64,000 nucleotides of DNA from Constrictibacter sp. MBR-5 (GCF_040549485.1 NZ_JBEPTK010000014.1:1-64000), one strand, 5' to 3'; positions 8,302 through 16,716 are shown, counted from the first letter of the stretch. Notes: generated by a model from the sequence alone, not told the origin. Made by a program: numbers and translations.

Positions 8302-9618
8302 ATGCCGAAAGCGGACGGCCAGAGCACCACGGAACGGCTGCTGGCGCTGCTCGATCATCTCGGGCTGCGGACGGCGCACGTGGCGGCGCAGATGCCGGGC
8401 GACATCGCCGGCCTCGCCGCCGACCATGCCGGGCGGATCGGCGGCCTCGTCCTCTGCACCCCGAGCCGGCTCGACCCGGCGCCGTTCGCGGGGCTCGGCG
8501 GCCGGCTGCTGATGATCGCGGGGTCGGAGGGGCTGACCCATGCGGTGACGGCGCGGGCGGCGGAGCGGCTGGCGGGGGCCGCGCGCGAGGTCCTGCCGGA
8601 CTATGCGGCACCGGGATGGGCCGACGTCGTGGCCGACCGGACCGCGGCGGTGGCGGGATGGATGACGGGCTTCCTCGGCCGGCGCGAGGCGGACGAGCCG
8701 CACGGCGCGGCGCGTGAAGGGACGGTCGCCGGCATCACCTACCGGATGACCGGCAGCGGGCCGGCGCTGGTCCTGCTGCCCTTCTTCCTGGCGCCGTCGC
8801 AGTGGGACCCGGCGATCCCCGCCCTCGCCGAGCGCTTCACGGTGATCGTGCTGGGCGGGCCGCATCTGGGCGGCGTGGCGGCACTCGAGGACCGGGCGAA
8901 GGCGCCGACCTATGCCGCCATGTTCCGCACGCTGATCGACGTGATGGACCCGCAGCCGGGCGAGGCGATCCTGGACGTGGGCTGCGGCGCCGGCTCGCTC
9001 GACCGGATGCTGGCGCGGCGGCTGGGCACGGCCAACCCCATCACCGCCGTCGACGCCAACCCGTTCCTGCTGCGCGAGGCGGCGGCGCTGGCGGCCGCCG
9101 ACGGGCTCGACGGGCGGATCCGCTTCGGCGACGGCAACGCCGAGGCCCTGCCCTTCCCGGACGCGACCTTCGGCTGCGCCTTCTCGATCACCGTCCTGGA
9201 GGAATGCGACGCCGACCGCGCCATCGCCGAGCTGAAGCGGGTGGTGAAGCCGGGCGGCCGGGTGGGCGTGATCGTCCGCTCGATCGACCTGCCGCAATGG
9301 TGGCACGTCGCCGTGCCGGAGGGCCTGCGCGCGCGCATCGAGACGCCGCCGCAGTCGGTGTCGCCGGCGGGGGTGGCCGACGGCAGCCTCTACCGCAGGA
9401 TGCGCGCGCAGGGGCTGGTGGACCTCGTCTGCTTCCCGTCGCTGGTGACGCTCGACCACCCGCAGGGGCCGATCTGGCGCTATCGCGAGGACCACGTCCT
9501 GGCGCAGCTCGATGCGGCGGAAACGCGCATCTGGCAGGCGGCGCGCGACGCCGCGGCGGCGGACGGGCTGCTGTTCATGGCGCACCCGATGCACTGTGCG
9601 GTCGGCGTGCGGCCGTAG
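8302..9618 (+). CDS. Chimeric alpha/beta-hydrolase-like and SAM methyltransferase protein
   Basis: 438 residues; ATG 8302 is preceded by GGGGAGG. Residues ~10-125 resemble the second half of an alpha/beta hydrolase (LLDHLGLRTAHV strand-helix, IGGLVLCTPSR, then GGRLLMIAGSEG), but the nucleophile elbow has no Ser. Residues ~140-205 resemble the first half of such a hydrolase (GITYRMTGSGPALVLLP, then QWDPAIPALAERFTVIVL). Residues ~215-420 are a class I methyltransferase with motif I DVGCGAGSLDRML near 228 and ALPFPDATFG as the post-II region. The order of the hydrolase halves looks swapped and catalytically dead, so the methyltransferase is the likely active part. The methyl acceptor is unknown. 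The neighbours give no pathway. Confidence 0.65.
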   Translation: MPKADGQSTTERLLALLDHLGLRTAHVAAQMPGDIAGLAADHAGRIGGLVLCTPSRLDPAPFAGLGGRLLMIAGSEGLTHAVTARAAERLAGAAREVLPDYAAPGWADVVADRTAAVAGWMTGFLGRREADEPHGAAREGTVAGITYRMTGSGPALVLLPFFLAPSQWDPAIPALAERFTVIVLGGPHLGGVAALEDRAKAPTYAAMFRTLIDVMDPQPGEAILDVGCGAGSLDRMLARRLGTANPITAVDANPFLLREAAALAAADGLDGRIRFGDGNAEALPFPDATFGCAFSITVLEECDADRAIAELKRVVKPGGRVGVIVRSIDLPQWWHVAVPEGLRARIETPPQSVSPAGVADGSLYRRMRAQGLVDLVCFPSLVTLDHPQGPIWRYREDHVLAQLDAAETRIWQAARDAAAADGLLFMAHPMHCAVGVRP

Positions 9619-9705
9619 CGCCCCTGGCCGTAGGCTTCGCCGCCGCGTAGCGCGAACGCGCCGGAGGCCTTAGTCTGCTGTCCGGACAACACGCGGGAGA
9701 GTTTC

Positions 9706-11061
9706 ATGCGGCAGATGGCGTTGGTGGCGTTCCTTCAGGCGCAGAACTGCAGCGACTTCGCCGCATCCTGGCGGCACCCGGAGGCGCGGCGGGATTCCTG
9801 GTCGCCGGAATATTACCAGCACATCGCGCGCGTGCTGGAGGCGGGCAAGTTCGACCTGGGCTTTTTCGACGACCGCCTGTCGATGCCGGACATGTACGGC
9901 CGCGACCATGCGCACACCGTCAAGCACGGCATCCGCTGCGTGAAGATGGACCCGCTGACCATTCTGACCGTCATGGGCATGGCGACGACGCGGCTCGGCC
10001 TCGGTTCGACCGCGTCGACCACCTACTTCGAGCCGTTCGACGTCGCCCGCACCTTCGGCACGCTCGACCTGATGACGCACGGCCGGGCGGCCTGGAACGT
10101 CGTGACCTCGGTCAACGACGGCGAGGCGGAGAATATGGGCCAGGCGCGCCACATGGAGCACGACCTGCGCTACGACCGCGCCGACGAGTTCATGGAGGTG
10201 GTGCTCGGCCACTGGGACACGTGGGAGGACGATTCCATCGTGCAGGACCGCGAGAGCGGCGTCTTCGCGATCCCCGAGAAGGTGCACCGGCTGGACCACA
10301 AGGGCCGCTTCTTCACCTCGCGCGGGCCGTTCACCGTGCCGCGCTCGGAACAGGGCCACCCGGTCATCATCCAGGCCGGATCGAGCGGCCGCGGCCGGCG
10401 GTTCGCGGCCATGTGGGGCGAGGTGATCTTCGTGGCCTATCGCGACCTGGAGCAGGCCAAGCGCGAATATGCGGCGCAGAAGGCCGCCGTGGCGGCGGCC
10501 GGCCGCGACCCCGAGCAGTTCAAGATGTGCAACGTCCTGCACGCCATCGTGGCGCCCACCCAGGGCGAGGCCGAGGACAAGTGCGCGAAGATCCAGGCGC
10601 TGGCGCTGGAGATCGACTCGCTGTCGCTGCTGTCCGAGGCGCTGAACTTCGACTTCGCCACCAAGGGCATGGACGAGCCCTTCACCGACGAGGAGGTCGC
10701 CGGCATTTCCGGCATGCAGACGATGCGCGACCGCGTGCTGCAGGTCAGCGGCAAGAAGAACCCGACGCCGCGCGACTTCATCCAGGCGACCGGCCGCGGC
10801 CTGATGCGCCACCCGACGGTGGGCACGCCGAAGCAGGTGGCCGACAAGATGGAGCAGTGGTTCGTCGAGCGCGGCTGCGACGGCTATGTGGTGGGTGCGA
10901 CGCACATTCCCGGCGCGTATGAGGATTTCGTGAACCTGGTGGTGCCGGAACTCCAGCGGCGCGGGATCTTCCGGAAGGAATACATGGGGGCGACGCTGCG
11001 GGAGAATATGGGGCTGGAGCGCCCGGCGGTGGGGGAATGGCGGAGACGGACGGCGATTTAA
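9706..11061 (+). CDS. LLM-class flavin-dependent oxidoreductase (NtaA/SnaA/DszA-type monooxygenase)
   Basis: 451 residues, the usual length for this subfamily. Sequence hallmarks are FDLGFFDDRL near residue 47, LGLGSTASTTYFEPFDVARTFGTLD near 95-120 (interrupted here only for description), RAAWNVVTS near 128, and GHPVIIQAGSSGRGR near 218. These match the FMN-binding TIM-barrel monooxygenases that use reduced flavin from a partner reductase to oxidise nitrilotriacetate, sulfur heterocycles or similar xenobiotics. No flavin reductase gene lies next to it. The substrate cannot be assigned. It begins 87 bp after the methyltransferase-type gene and could be cotranscribed with it. Confidence 0.85.
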   Translation: MRQMALVAFLQAQNCSDFAASWRHPEARRDSWSPEYYQHIARVLEAGKFDLGFFDDRLSMPDMYGRDHAHTVKHGIRCVKMDPLTILTVMGMATTRLGLGSTASTTYFEPFDVARTFGTLDLMTHGRAAWNVVTSVNDGEAENMGQARHMEHDLRYDRADEFMEVVLGHWDTWEDDSIVQDRESGVFAIPEKVHRLDHKGRFFTSRGPFTVPRSEQGHPVIIQAGSSGRGRRFAAMWGEVIFVAYRDLEQAKREYAAQKAAVAAAGRDPEQFKMCNVLHAIVAPTQGEAEDKCAKIQALALEIDSLSLLSEALNFDFATKGMDEPFTDEEVAGISGMQTMRDRVLQVSGKKNPTPRDFIQATGRGLMRHPTVGTPKQVADKMEQWFVERGCDGYVVGATHIPGAYEDFVNLVVPELQRRGIFRKEYMGATLRENMGLERPAVGEWRRRTAI

Positions 11062-11146
11062 GAGTCTCTTCGAAACGCGCGCTCTTCGCTGTCATCCCGC
11101 GCAACGGGCGACGGGATGGCCAAGGATCGATACACGGCGAGCTACG

Positions 11147-11686
11147 ATGCTGGGGCGAATGCAAATCTTCGTTGTCCTGTTGGCTATTGCCTTCCTCGCC
11201 TCAATAGTCCTCACGATTTACTGGAGACAATCGCGTTTATTCCCCAGCCCGTCCCAAGAGATCGTTCAGCTGAACCCGGAAAAGCGCCAGGTGCTGATGC
11301 GCTTGAAAGGAGAACGGAAATTCGAGCCGCATGCATACCCCCCGCTCGGCTATACGGGCACTGCGACACCCGAAGACGGCCTCGCCGCCCGAGCGGCTGT
11401 AAATGATGTGATAGAATCGATTCTATCGCAAAATGATGGCCCGATCGCTGCAAAAACAGTCTCCGGTTTAATCGGACAAAACATGAAGCGTGTCCGCCGC
11501 CTCGAAACGGAAGACCGATATCGCACAATCGAATACACGATCGAGATCTGGCACATACTTGGATTTAGGGGCGCCACTGGTCAGTTTGCTCATGGAGGGC
11601 CACCCCCGCAGCCTAATGGCTTCGGAGAACCTTTGCCGCCTGGATCGAAATCACCGACGGAACCGCGTCCGATCGGCCAGAGTTAG
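11147..11686 (+). CDS. Hypothetical single-pass membrane protein
   Basis: 179 residues from ATG 11147; an ATG four codons on (11159) is equally possible. Residues ~6-24 form one hydrophobic segment (QIFVVLLAIAFLASIVL core), followed by a soluble, Pro-rich domain that ends in PPGSKSPTEPRP. I recognise no family. GC content and codon use are lower than in the flanking genes (many A/T third positions), which suggests recent arrival, as does the neighbouring toxin-antitoxin pair. A half-copy of the intergenic palindrome found at 4359 lies just upstream, near 11091-11110. Confidence 0.6.
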   Translation: MLGRMQIFVVLLAIAFLASIVLTIYWRQSRLFPSPSQEIVQLNPEKRQVLMRLKGERKFEPHAYPPLGYTGTATPEDGLAARAAVNDVIESILSQNDGPIAAKTVSGLIGQNMKRVRRLETEDRYRTIEYTIEIWHILGFRGATGQFAHGGPPPQPNGFGEPLPPGSKSPTEPRPIGQS

Positions 11687-11802
11687 AGTTCGGCGGCAAG
11701 CATGCCAGTGTGCGACCCGGCCGCCGCGGCGCCGGCCGAAACGAAGCGCGTCAGGCGATGACCCGTTGATCGCGTTCAAGCCCGCCCCTTGAAGTGGCCG
11801 GG

Positions 11803-11822
11803 CATTGGCCGTACATTTGGCC
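11803..11822. promoter_or_regulatory. Candidate operator of the toxin-antitoxin operon (CATTGGCC direct repeats)
   Basis: CATTGGCC (11803-11810) and CATTTGGCC (11814-11822) are near-direct repeats ending one base before the AGGAG ribosome site of the antitoxin gene. DUF1778/TacA antitoxins have a ribbon-helix-helix N-terminus and autorepress through closely spaced repeats upstream of their own start. That this site is the operator is inferred from position only. Confidence 0.3.
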
Positions 11823-11834
11823 AGGAGAAGAGCC

Positions 11835-12137
11835 ATGGCCAATGCAGCACCGAAATCAGCCGGCGGGCGCACCCGAGGGGAGCGCCTGGAGGCGCGTGTC
11901 ACGGCCGAGCAGAAGAATCTGATCGAGCGGGCGGCTGCCCTTCAGGGGCGGACCCTGACCGACTTCGTGCTGACGAGCGTGCAGGACGCGGCCCGGCGGG
12001 CGATCGAGGAACATCACCAGCTTGCGCTCTCCGTCCGCGACAGCGAGGCGTTCGTCGACGCGCTGATGAATCCGCAGCCGGTCAATGATCGCCTTCGCGA
12101 CACGGTGCGCCGCTATCGCGAGAAAGCCGGCGTCTGA
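11835..12137 (+). CDS. DUF1778 antitoxin (TacA family)
   Basis: 100 residues from ATG 11835, chosen over the ATG at 11805 because AGGAG (11823-11827) lies at the right distance. The sequence has the DUF1778 pattern: an N-terminal DNA-binding segment (RGERLEARVTAEQKNLIERAA) ending with GRTLTDFVLTSVQDAA, then a C-terminal tail (SEAFVDALMNPQPVND) that in TacA proteins wraps and blocks the acetyltransferase toxin. The toxin gene starts three bases after the stop codon. It is expected to neutralise the toxin and repress the operon. Confidence 0.85.
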   Translation: MANAAPKSAGGRTRGERLEARVTAEQKNLIERAAALQGRTLTDFVLTSVQDAARRAIEEHHQLALSVRDSEAFVDALMNPQPVNDRLRDTVRRYREKAGV

Positions 12138-12140
12138 CGC

Positions 12141-12650
12141 GTGGCCGGTGAAGCCGATGAAGGACTCAGGGTCGAGGCGTTGGGCTCGCATGACCGATCG
12201 GGGTTCGAGAGCGGCGTAGAGCCGCTGGACCGCTATTTCCGAACGCAAGCGGGGCAGGACGCGCGGAAGAACCTGGCCGCTCCTTTCGTCCTGGTGCTGC
12301 CGGACGGCACGGTCGCCGGCTACTACACGCTCTCGTCGGCGTCCGTGCGCCTGGGCGAATTGCCGGAGCGGACGGCGCGGAAACTGCCGCGATATCCGCT
12401 AGTGCCGGCGACACTGCTGGGCCGTCTCGCTGTCGATCGGCGACAGCAGGGGAAGGGCTATGGCCGGTTTCTCCTGGCGGATGCTCTCTACCGGGCGGCC
12501 CGGAGTGAAATCGCCTCGTTCGCGGTGATCGTCGACGCGAAGGACGAGAATGCCCGCATCTTCTATGAGCGCGAGAGTTTTCTGCCGTTTCCGGATCAGC
12601 CCATGAAGCTGTTTCGACCGATGGCGGACATCCGGCAGCTGTTCAGATGA
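12141..12650 (+). CDS. GNAT-family toxin (TacT-type aminoacyl-tRNA acetyltransferase)
   Basis: 169 residues from GTG 12141. The GNAT fold is clear: FVLVLPDGTVAGYYTLSS, then VPATLLGRLAVDRRQQGKGYG with the acetyl-CoA P-loop RRQQGKGYG, then ARIFYERESF where the Tyr corresponds to the catalytic Tyr of TacT. The family acetylates the amino group of charged tRNAs and stops translation. It pairs with the DUF1778 antitoxin immediately upstream, the standard gene order for TacAT modules. All catalytic features are intact, so the toxin is probably functional. Confidence 0.85.
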   Translation: MAGEADEGLRVEALGSHDRSGFESGVEPLDRYFRTQAGQDARKNLAAPFVLVLPDGTVAGYYTLSSASVRLGELPERTARKLPRYPLVPATLLGRLAVDRRQQGKGYGRFLLADALYRAARSEIASFAVIVDAKDENARIFYERESFLPFPDQPMKLFRPMADIRQLFR

Positions 12651-12667
12651 GCAACCGCCGCGCACCC

Positions 12668-12708
12668 TTGACGCGCCCCACATATCCATTATTCTGGAAA
12701 TATGGATA
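12668..12708 (+). promoter_or_regulatory. arsR promoter with overlapping ArsR operator; probably leaderless
   Basis: A -35 TTGACG (12668-12673) and -10 TATTCT (12690-12695) are spaced 16 bp. The expected transcription start falls at about 12702, which is the A of the arsR ATG, and no Shine-Dalgarno sequence exists upstream, so a leaderless mRNA is likely. An exact inverted repeat TATCCAT (12683-12689) ... ATGGATA (12702-12708) brackets the -10 element and includes the start codon. A bound ArsR dimer would cover both promoter and start. Confidence 0.6.
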
Positions 12709-13076
12709 AGACGGCCGCCATAGACGCCCTCGGGGCGCTCGCGCAGGAGAGTCGGCTCGATATCTACCGGCTGCTGGTGCAGGCGGGGACCGAGGGGATG
12801 CCGGCGGGGCAGATCGGGGAGCGGCTGGGATTACCGGCGGCGACGCTGTCGTTTCACCTGAGCCAGCTTCGCCACGCCGGGCTGGTCGCCTTCACCCGCG
12901 AGGGGCGGTCGCTGATCTATGTGGCCGAGTACGACACGATGAACCGGCTGCTGGCCTATCTGACCGAGAATTGCTGCCGCGGCGACGTCTCGGCCTGCAC
13001 CATCCCCGCCTGCAACGTTCCGGCCTGCGAGCCCGCCGCGGCGGCCCCACCCGAAGCGAAGAGGATCCGGCGATGA
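12702..13076 (+). CDS. arsR: ArsR/SmtB-family arsenic-responsive repressor
   Basis: 124 residues. Winged-helix DNA-binding segment is [19 protein letters not shown] near residues 44-62. There is a Cys cluster at the C-terminal end: C91, C92, C99, C104 and C109. Adjacent CC plus a third Cys seven residues on matches the As(III) site of the Acidithiobacillus-type ArsR (C95, C96, C102), rather than the CxC pair in the recognition helix of plasmid R773 ArsR. It should repress the operon until As(III) or methylarsenite binds. Its stop overlaps the next start as ATGA, so translation of the pair is coupled. Confidence 0.9.
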   Translation: MDKTAAIDALGALAQESRLDIYRLLVQAGTEGMPAGQIGERLGLPAATLSFHLSQLRHAGLVAFTREGRSLIYVAEYDTMNRLLAYLTENCCRGDVSACTIPACNVPACEPAAAAPPEAKRIRR

Positions 13077-13597
13077 AGCGCCTGCACGTCCATGTCGCGG
13101 TCGAGGACCTGAGCCGGTCCGTCGGTTTCTACAGCACGCTGTTCGCGGCGGAGCCGACCGTGCTGAAACCCGACTATGCCAAGTGGATGCTGGACGATCC
13201 GCGCGTGAACTTCGCGATCTCGCAGCGCGGCGGCGCACCCGGAATCGAGCATCTGGGCATCCAGGTCGAGACGCCGGAAGAACTGCGCGAGGTCTACGGC
13301 CGCCTGCGCGCCGCCGACGGCCCCGTGCTGGAGGAGGGCGAGACGGTCTGCTGCTATCACCGCTCGGAGAAGTCGTGGATCAGCGACCCGCAGGGCGTGT
13401 CCTGGGAGACCTTCCTGACCAGCGGCGAGAGCACGGTGTATCGCGCCGGACCGGAGGCGGCCGATCCGGCGCGCGCGTCGGCGATCTGCTGCGCGCCGCC
13501 GCCTGCCGGTGTCGCCTGCTGCGCGGAGCGCGTTGCACCGGCCTCGGCCCTCCCCGCCCCGACCTGCTGCGACACTGTGGAGAGCGCGCGCGTATGA
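13073..13597 (+). CDS. arsI: ArsI-type C-As lyase (VOC/CadI family), with Cys-rich tail
   Basis: 174 residues from ATG 13073, overlapping the arsR stop. The glyoxalase/VOC fold begins [14 protein letters not shown]5, H60 and E112 are in the places of the iron ligands of characterised ArsI, and the vicinal pair C93-C94 (TVCCYH) corresponds to the organoarsenical-binding Cys pair. Family role: Fe(II)- and O2-dependent cleavage of the C-As bond of methylarsenite and trivalent aromatic arsenicals, giving As(III). Residues ~135-174 form an extra tail with several more CC pairs, probably metalloid-binding. The next start overlaps the stop (ATGA). Confidence 0.85.
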   Translation: MKRLHVHVAVEDLSRSVGFYSTLFAAEPTVLKPDYAKWMLDDPRVNFAISQRGGAPGIEHLGIQVETPEELREVYGRLRAADGPVLEEGETVCCYHRSEKSWISDPQGVSWETFLTSGESTVYRAGPEAADPARASAICCAPPPAGVACCAERVAPASALPAPTCCDTVESARV

Positions 13598-14691
13598 GTG
13601 AAGCGACGGCCGCGTCGGCCGAACTCGCACCACCCGGCGGCATCGGCGTCTTCGAGAAGTGGCTGTCCGTCTGGGTGGCGCTCTGCATCGTCGCGGGTGT
13701 CGCGCTGGGCAACCTGGTGCCCGGCCTGTTCGAGACGGTCGCCTCCTGGGAGTACGCCTCGGTCAACCTGGCCGTGGCGGTGCTGATCTGGGCGATGGTC
13801 TATCCGATGATGGTGGCGGTCGACTTCGCCAGCCTGAGCCATATCGGCGACCGGCCGAAGGGGCTGATCCTGACGCTGGTCGTCAACTGGCTGGTCAAGC
13901 CCTTCACCATGGCGGCCCTGGGCGTGCTGTTCTTCGAGGTCCTGTTCGCCGACCTGATCGCGCCGGCCGACGCGCAGCAATATATCGCCGGCCTGATCCT
14001 GCTGGGTGCCGCGCCCTGCACGGCGATGGTGTTCGTCTGGTCGCAGCTGACCCGCGGCGACCCGACCTACACGCTGGTGCAGGTGTCGGTGAACGACGTC
14101 GTGATGATCTTCGCCTTCGCGCCGCTGGTGGCATTGCTGCTGGGCGTCACCGACATCAGCGTGCCGTGGGAGACGCTGCTCCTCTCGGTCGGGCTCTATG
14201 TCGTGATCCCGCTCGCCGCGGGTGCTTTGACGCGGCAGCGGCTGGTGGCGCGCGCAAACCGCAGGGAGGGCGGCGAGGCGGCCGTGGCGCGGTTCACCGC
14301 GGCGGTGAAGCCCTTCTCGGTGCTGGGCCTGCTGGCGACGGTCGTGCTGCTGTTCGGGTTCCAGGGCCAGACGATCCTGGACCGGCCGCTGCTGATCGCG
14401 CTGATCGCGGTGCCGCTGCTGATCCAGTCCTATGCGATCTTCGCGATCGCCTATGCGGCGGCCTGGGCGTGGCGGGTGCCGTTCAACGTGGCGGCACCCT
14501 GCGCGCTGATCGGCACGTCGAACTTCTTCGAACTGGCGGTGGCGGTGGCGATCAGCCTGTTCGGCCTGAACAGCGGGGCGGCGCTGGCGACGGTCGTCGG
14601 CGTGCTGGTCGAGGTGCCTGTGATGCTGTCGCTGGTCGCCTTCGCCAACCGCACCCGGCACCACTTCCCGAAGACGGAGTCGGCGCGCTGA
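13594..14691 (+). CDS. acr3: Arsenite efflux transporter, ACR3 family
   Basis: 365 residues from ATG 13594. About ten hydrophobic helices are present. The family segments [15 protein letters not shown] (Cys in the transport site) and [17 protein letters not shown] are intact. ACR3 (BART superfamily) exports As(III) across the inner membrane using the proton motive force. It is the third gene of a coupled arsR-arsI-acr3 operon, so it should remove the As(III) produced by ArsI as well as arsenite from outside. No arsenate reductase (arsC), arsM or arsH gene is present in the window. Confidence 0.9.
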   Translation: MSEATAASAELAPPGGIGVFEKWLSVWVALCIVAGVALGNLVPGLFETVASWEYASVNLAVAVLIWAMVYPMMVAVDFASLSHIGDRPKGLILTLVVNWLVKPFTMAALGVLFFEVLFADLIAPADAQQYIAGLILLGAAPCTAMVFVWSQLTRGDPTYTLVQVSVNDVVMIFAFAPLVALLLGVTDISVPWETLLLSVGLYVVIPLAAGALTRQRLVARANRREGGEAAVARFTAAVKPFSVLGLLATVVLLFGFQGQTILDRPLLIALIAVPLLIQSYAIFAIAYAAAWAWRVPFNVAAPCALIGTSNFFELAVAVAISLFGLNSGAALATVVGVLVEVPVMLSLVAFANRTRHHFPKTESAR

Positions 14692-14828
14692 CGGCCCGGC
14701 GTGCGGAAGCCGCGTCGCGAGGCGGCGCGCCGCTTCGACGGCGCATTGTCTCCCGCAGCCGACCGGCGTTACGCTCTACTTGTCCGGGCGGTGACGCCAC
14801 TTCCCCGCGCAGCGCGAGGTCCGACCAG

Positions 14829-15575
14829 ATGAGCACCAGTTTCCTTCCCGGCGGCTTCCGCTTCGTGCCCGGCATGTTCCAGTATTCGGGCGGCGCCGCG
14901 GCGGAGCCGGGCTTCGCCATCGAGCGGGTCCGCTTCCACCGCCCCGTGCCCCTGGACGAGGGCTTCAAGCGGATCGAGGCCTACATCACGGCGGCAGGCC
15001 GGCCGATGACGGCCTTCTGCGCCTGCGAGCTGCGCTCTCCCGCGCCGTTCACCGACCAGGGCTTCATCGACTTCAACCGCCAGTATGTCGGCACGCTGGA
15101 GCGCTGGGGCCTGTTCAAGGACGAGGTCAACCCGGTGGCCCGCAGCAACGTCTGTCCGGAGATCGACCCGCCGGCCGGGCCGTCGTTCCACGCCTTCTCC
15201 TTCACCCGGCCGGCCGACAATGCGCCGCCGACCTTCGTCATCGCCGGCAGCGGCGAGGCGCAGGAGGGCGGTGCCTCCTACAAGGAGCGGATCGTCCGCT
15301 ACGGCGAGACGAGCCCGGACGCCATGGCGGCGAAGGCCAGGCACGTCCACGTCGAGATGGAACGGCGGATGAACGTGCTCGGCGTATCCTGGCCGGACTG
15401 CACCGCAACGCAGATCTACACGGTGCACGACATCCACCCTTTCCTGGGCGAGGACATCGTCCGCCGGGGGGCCGCGCGTGCCGGCGTCACCTGGCATCTC
15501 TGCCGGCCGCCGGTGATCGGCCTGGAGTACGAGATGGACTGCCGCGGCGTCCGGGCGGAGCATGTGATCGACTGA
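14829..15575 (+). CDS. RidA-like protein related to 2-amino-5-chloromuconate deaminase CnbZ
   Basis: 248 residues from ATG 14829. The conserved N-terminus (FLPGGFRFVPGMFQYSGG), the FCACELRSPAPFT segment, FNRQYVGTLERWG and VNPVARSNVCPE fit the CnbZ-like branch of the RidA/YjgF superfamily as I recall it. CnbZ removes ammonia from aminomuconate intermediates in nitroaromatic breakdown. No other gene of such a pathway is nearby, so the substrate here may be a different enamine or imine. It follows acr3 by 137 bp and is probably a separate unit. Family placement is from memory of sequence features, so moderate confidence only. Confidence 0.5.
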   Translation: MSTSFLPGGFRFVPGMFQYSGGAAAEPGFAIERVRFHRPVPLDEGFKRIEAYITAAGRPMTAFCACELRSPAPFTDQGFIDFNRQYVGTLERWGLFKDEVNPVARSNVCPEIDPPAGPSFHAFSFTRPADNAPPTFVIAGSGEAQEGGASYKERIVRYGETSPDAMAAKARHVHVEMERRMNVLGVSWPDCTATQIYTVHDIHPFLGEDIVRRGAARAGVTWHLCRPPVIGLEYEMDCRGVRAEHVID

Positions 15576-15711
15576 CGCGCCGGGCCTGTGCGGCAGGCAT
15601 GGACGCCGACAGCGTCCACCCGCCGCACGGATCCACCGCCTTCGCATATGGCGGCGGGTGCCACGACGTGTATAGTCGAAGTCGTCGGCACCCGAGAAAG
15701 CCAGCCGCAGA

Positions 15712-16449
15712 ATGAACAGATCGTCCCATCAGCGCCCCGCGACGGCCGCATCGGACGAGTTCCCATGTCGCGACTGCGACGTGCGATCGCGCGCGATCTG
15801 CGCCGCATTGGCGCCGCACGAACTCGCCGAACTCAATGCGATCGTCAGCGAGGTGCATCTGGAGCCGCAGCAGGCGGTCTTCTACGAGGGCGACCCGGCG
15901 GTCTATGCGTTCAGCGTCACCCGCGGCGTCGCGCGCCTCTCGAAGATGCTTCCGGACGGGCGGCGGCAGATCACCGGCTTCCTCTATCCCGGCGATTTCC
16001 TGGGCTTCGCGTTCCACGAGGCCTATGCCTACACCGCGGAGGCCGTGACGGACCTGCGGCTGTGCCGCTTTCCCCGGCCGAAGCTGACCGCCCTGTTCGA
16101 TGCGCATCCGAAGCTGGAGCGGCGGATGCTCTCCTTCGCATCGAACGAACTGGAACTGGCGCAGGATCAGATGCTCCTGCTCGGGCGGAAGCATGCGCGC
16201 GAGCGCCTCGCGTCGTTCCTGCTCAAGCTGTCCGAGCGGGCGGAGCGGCTGGGCGAGCCGGCCGATCCGATCGATCTGCCGATGAATCGAACCGACATCG
16301 CCGACTATCTGGGCCTGACCATCGAGACGGTGAGCCGGACCTTCTCGCAACTCATCCAGCGCGGCGTCATCCGGGCGGTGACCACGCACCGCATCGCCGT
16401 CAAGGACCGCGAGGCACTGCTCGCCGTCGCCGAGGGCGAACCGGACTGA
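15712..16449 (+). CDS. FNR-type (4Fe-4S) oxygen-sensing transcription regulator
   Basis: 245 residues. The N-terminus holds C19, C22 and C30 (PCRDC...AIC), and a fourth Cys, C118, lies in the effector-domain beta-roll (LRLCRF). These are the four ligands expected for an oxygen-labile 4Fe-4S cluster. The C-terminal helix-turn-helix (MNRTDIADYLGLTIETVSR) has E-x-x-S-R in the recognition helix, the code for TTGAT half-sites. This predicts activation of genes with TTGAT-N4-ATCAA boxes under low oxygen. Two perfect boxes occur in this window (16703 and 30023), the first 250 bp away. It is a FnrN/FnrL-class regulator; gene naming is uncertain, so none is given. Confidence 0.9.
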   Translation: MNRSSHQRPATAASDEFPCRDCDVRSRAICAALAPHELAELNAIVSEVHLEPQQAVFYEGDPAVYAFSVTRGVARLSKMLPDGRRQITGFLYPGDFLGFAFHEAYAYTAEAVTDLRLCRFPRPKLTALFDAHPKLERRMLSFASNELELAQDQMLLLGRKHARERLASFLLKLSERAERLGEPADPIDLPMNRTDIADYLGLTIETVSRTFSQLIQRGVIRAVTTHRIAVKDREALLAVAEGEPD

Positions 16450-16452
16450 CCC

Positions 16453-16662
16453 TCAGGCGGCCAGCCGGTCGGTGGCGAGAGCGGCCAGCATCGCGAGATG
16501 CCGCTCCACGAGGTTTTCCGCCGCGACGTTCGGACGCAGGACGTCGGGCGCCGCGGGTCGTCCGCCGGCACAGGGCACCACCGCGTCGACCACGGTGCGC
16601 GTCTGCGCGATGAAATCATACTGGATGTGGCAGGTCATCGGCCTCTCCGCGCCATAACTCAT
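16453..16662 (-). CDS. Small hypothetical protein behind an FNR box
   Basis: 69 residues from ATG 16662 (MSYGAERPMTCHIQ...), ending three bases from the convergent FNR gene. No family recognised; it contains two Cys and no hydrophobic helix long enough to span a membrane. Support for a real gene: it occupies the gap between two tail-facing genes, its codons end mostly in G/C, and a perfect FNR box lies 41-54 bp upstream of its start and nothing else lies downstream of that box. An alternative start is ATG 16638 (MTCHIQ). It probably encodes an anaerobically induced small protein; function unknown. Confidence 0.55.
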   Translation of the reverse strand: MSYGAERPMTCHIQYDFIAQTRTVVDAVVPCAGGRPAAPDVLRPNVAAENLVERHLAMLAALATDRLAA

Positions 16663-16702
16663 CGGCGTATCGCGAAGGTCGCACGGACCGGTGAAGCGGA
16701 CA

Positions 16703-16716
16703 TTGATCTGGATCAA
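16703..16716 (-). promoter_or_regulatory. Perfect FNR box
   Basis: TTGATCTGGATCAA is an exact match to TTGAT-N4-ATCAA. It lies between the end of the CorC-like gene (16758) and the start of the small ORF (16662). Both flanking genes are on the minus strand, so the box can only serve the small ORF. The regulator gene with the matching E-x-x-S-R recognition helix is adjacent. I see no convincing -10 element at the class II distance. Confidence 0.75.
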
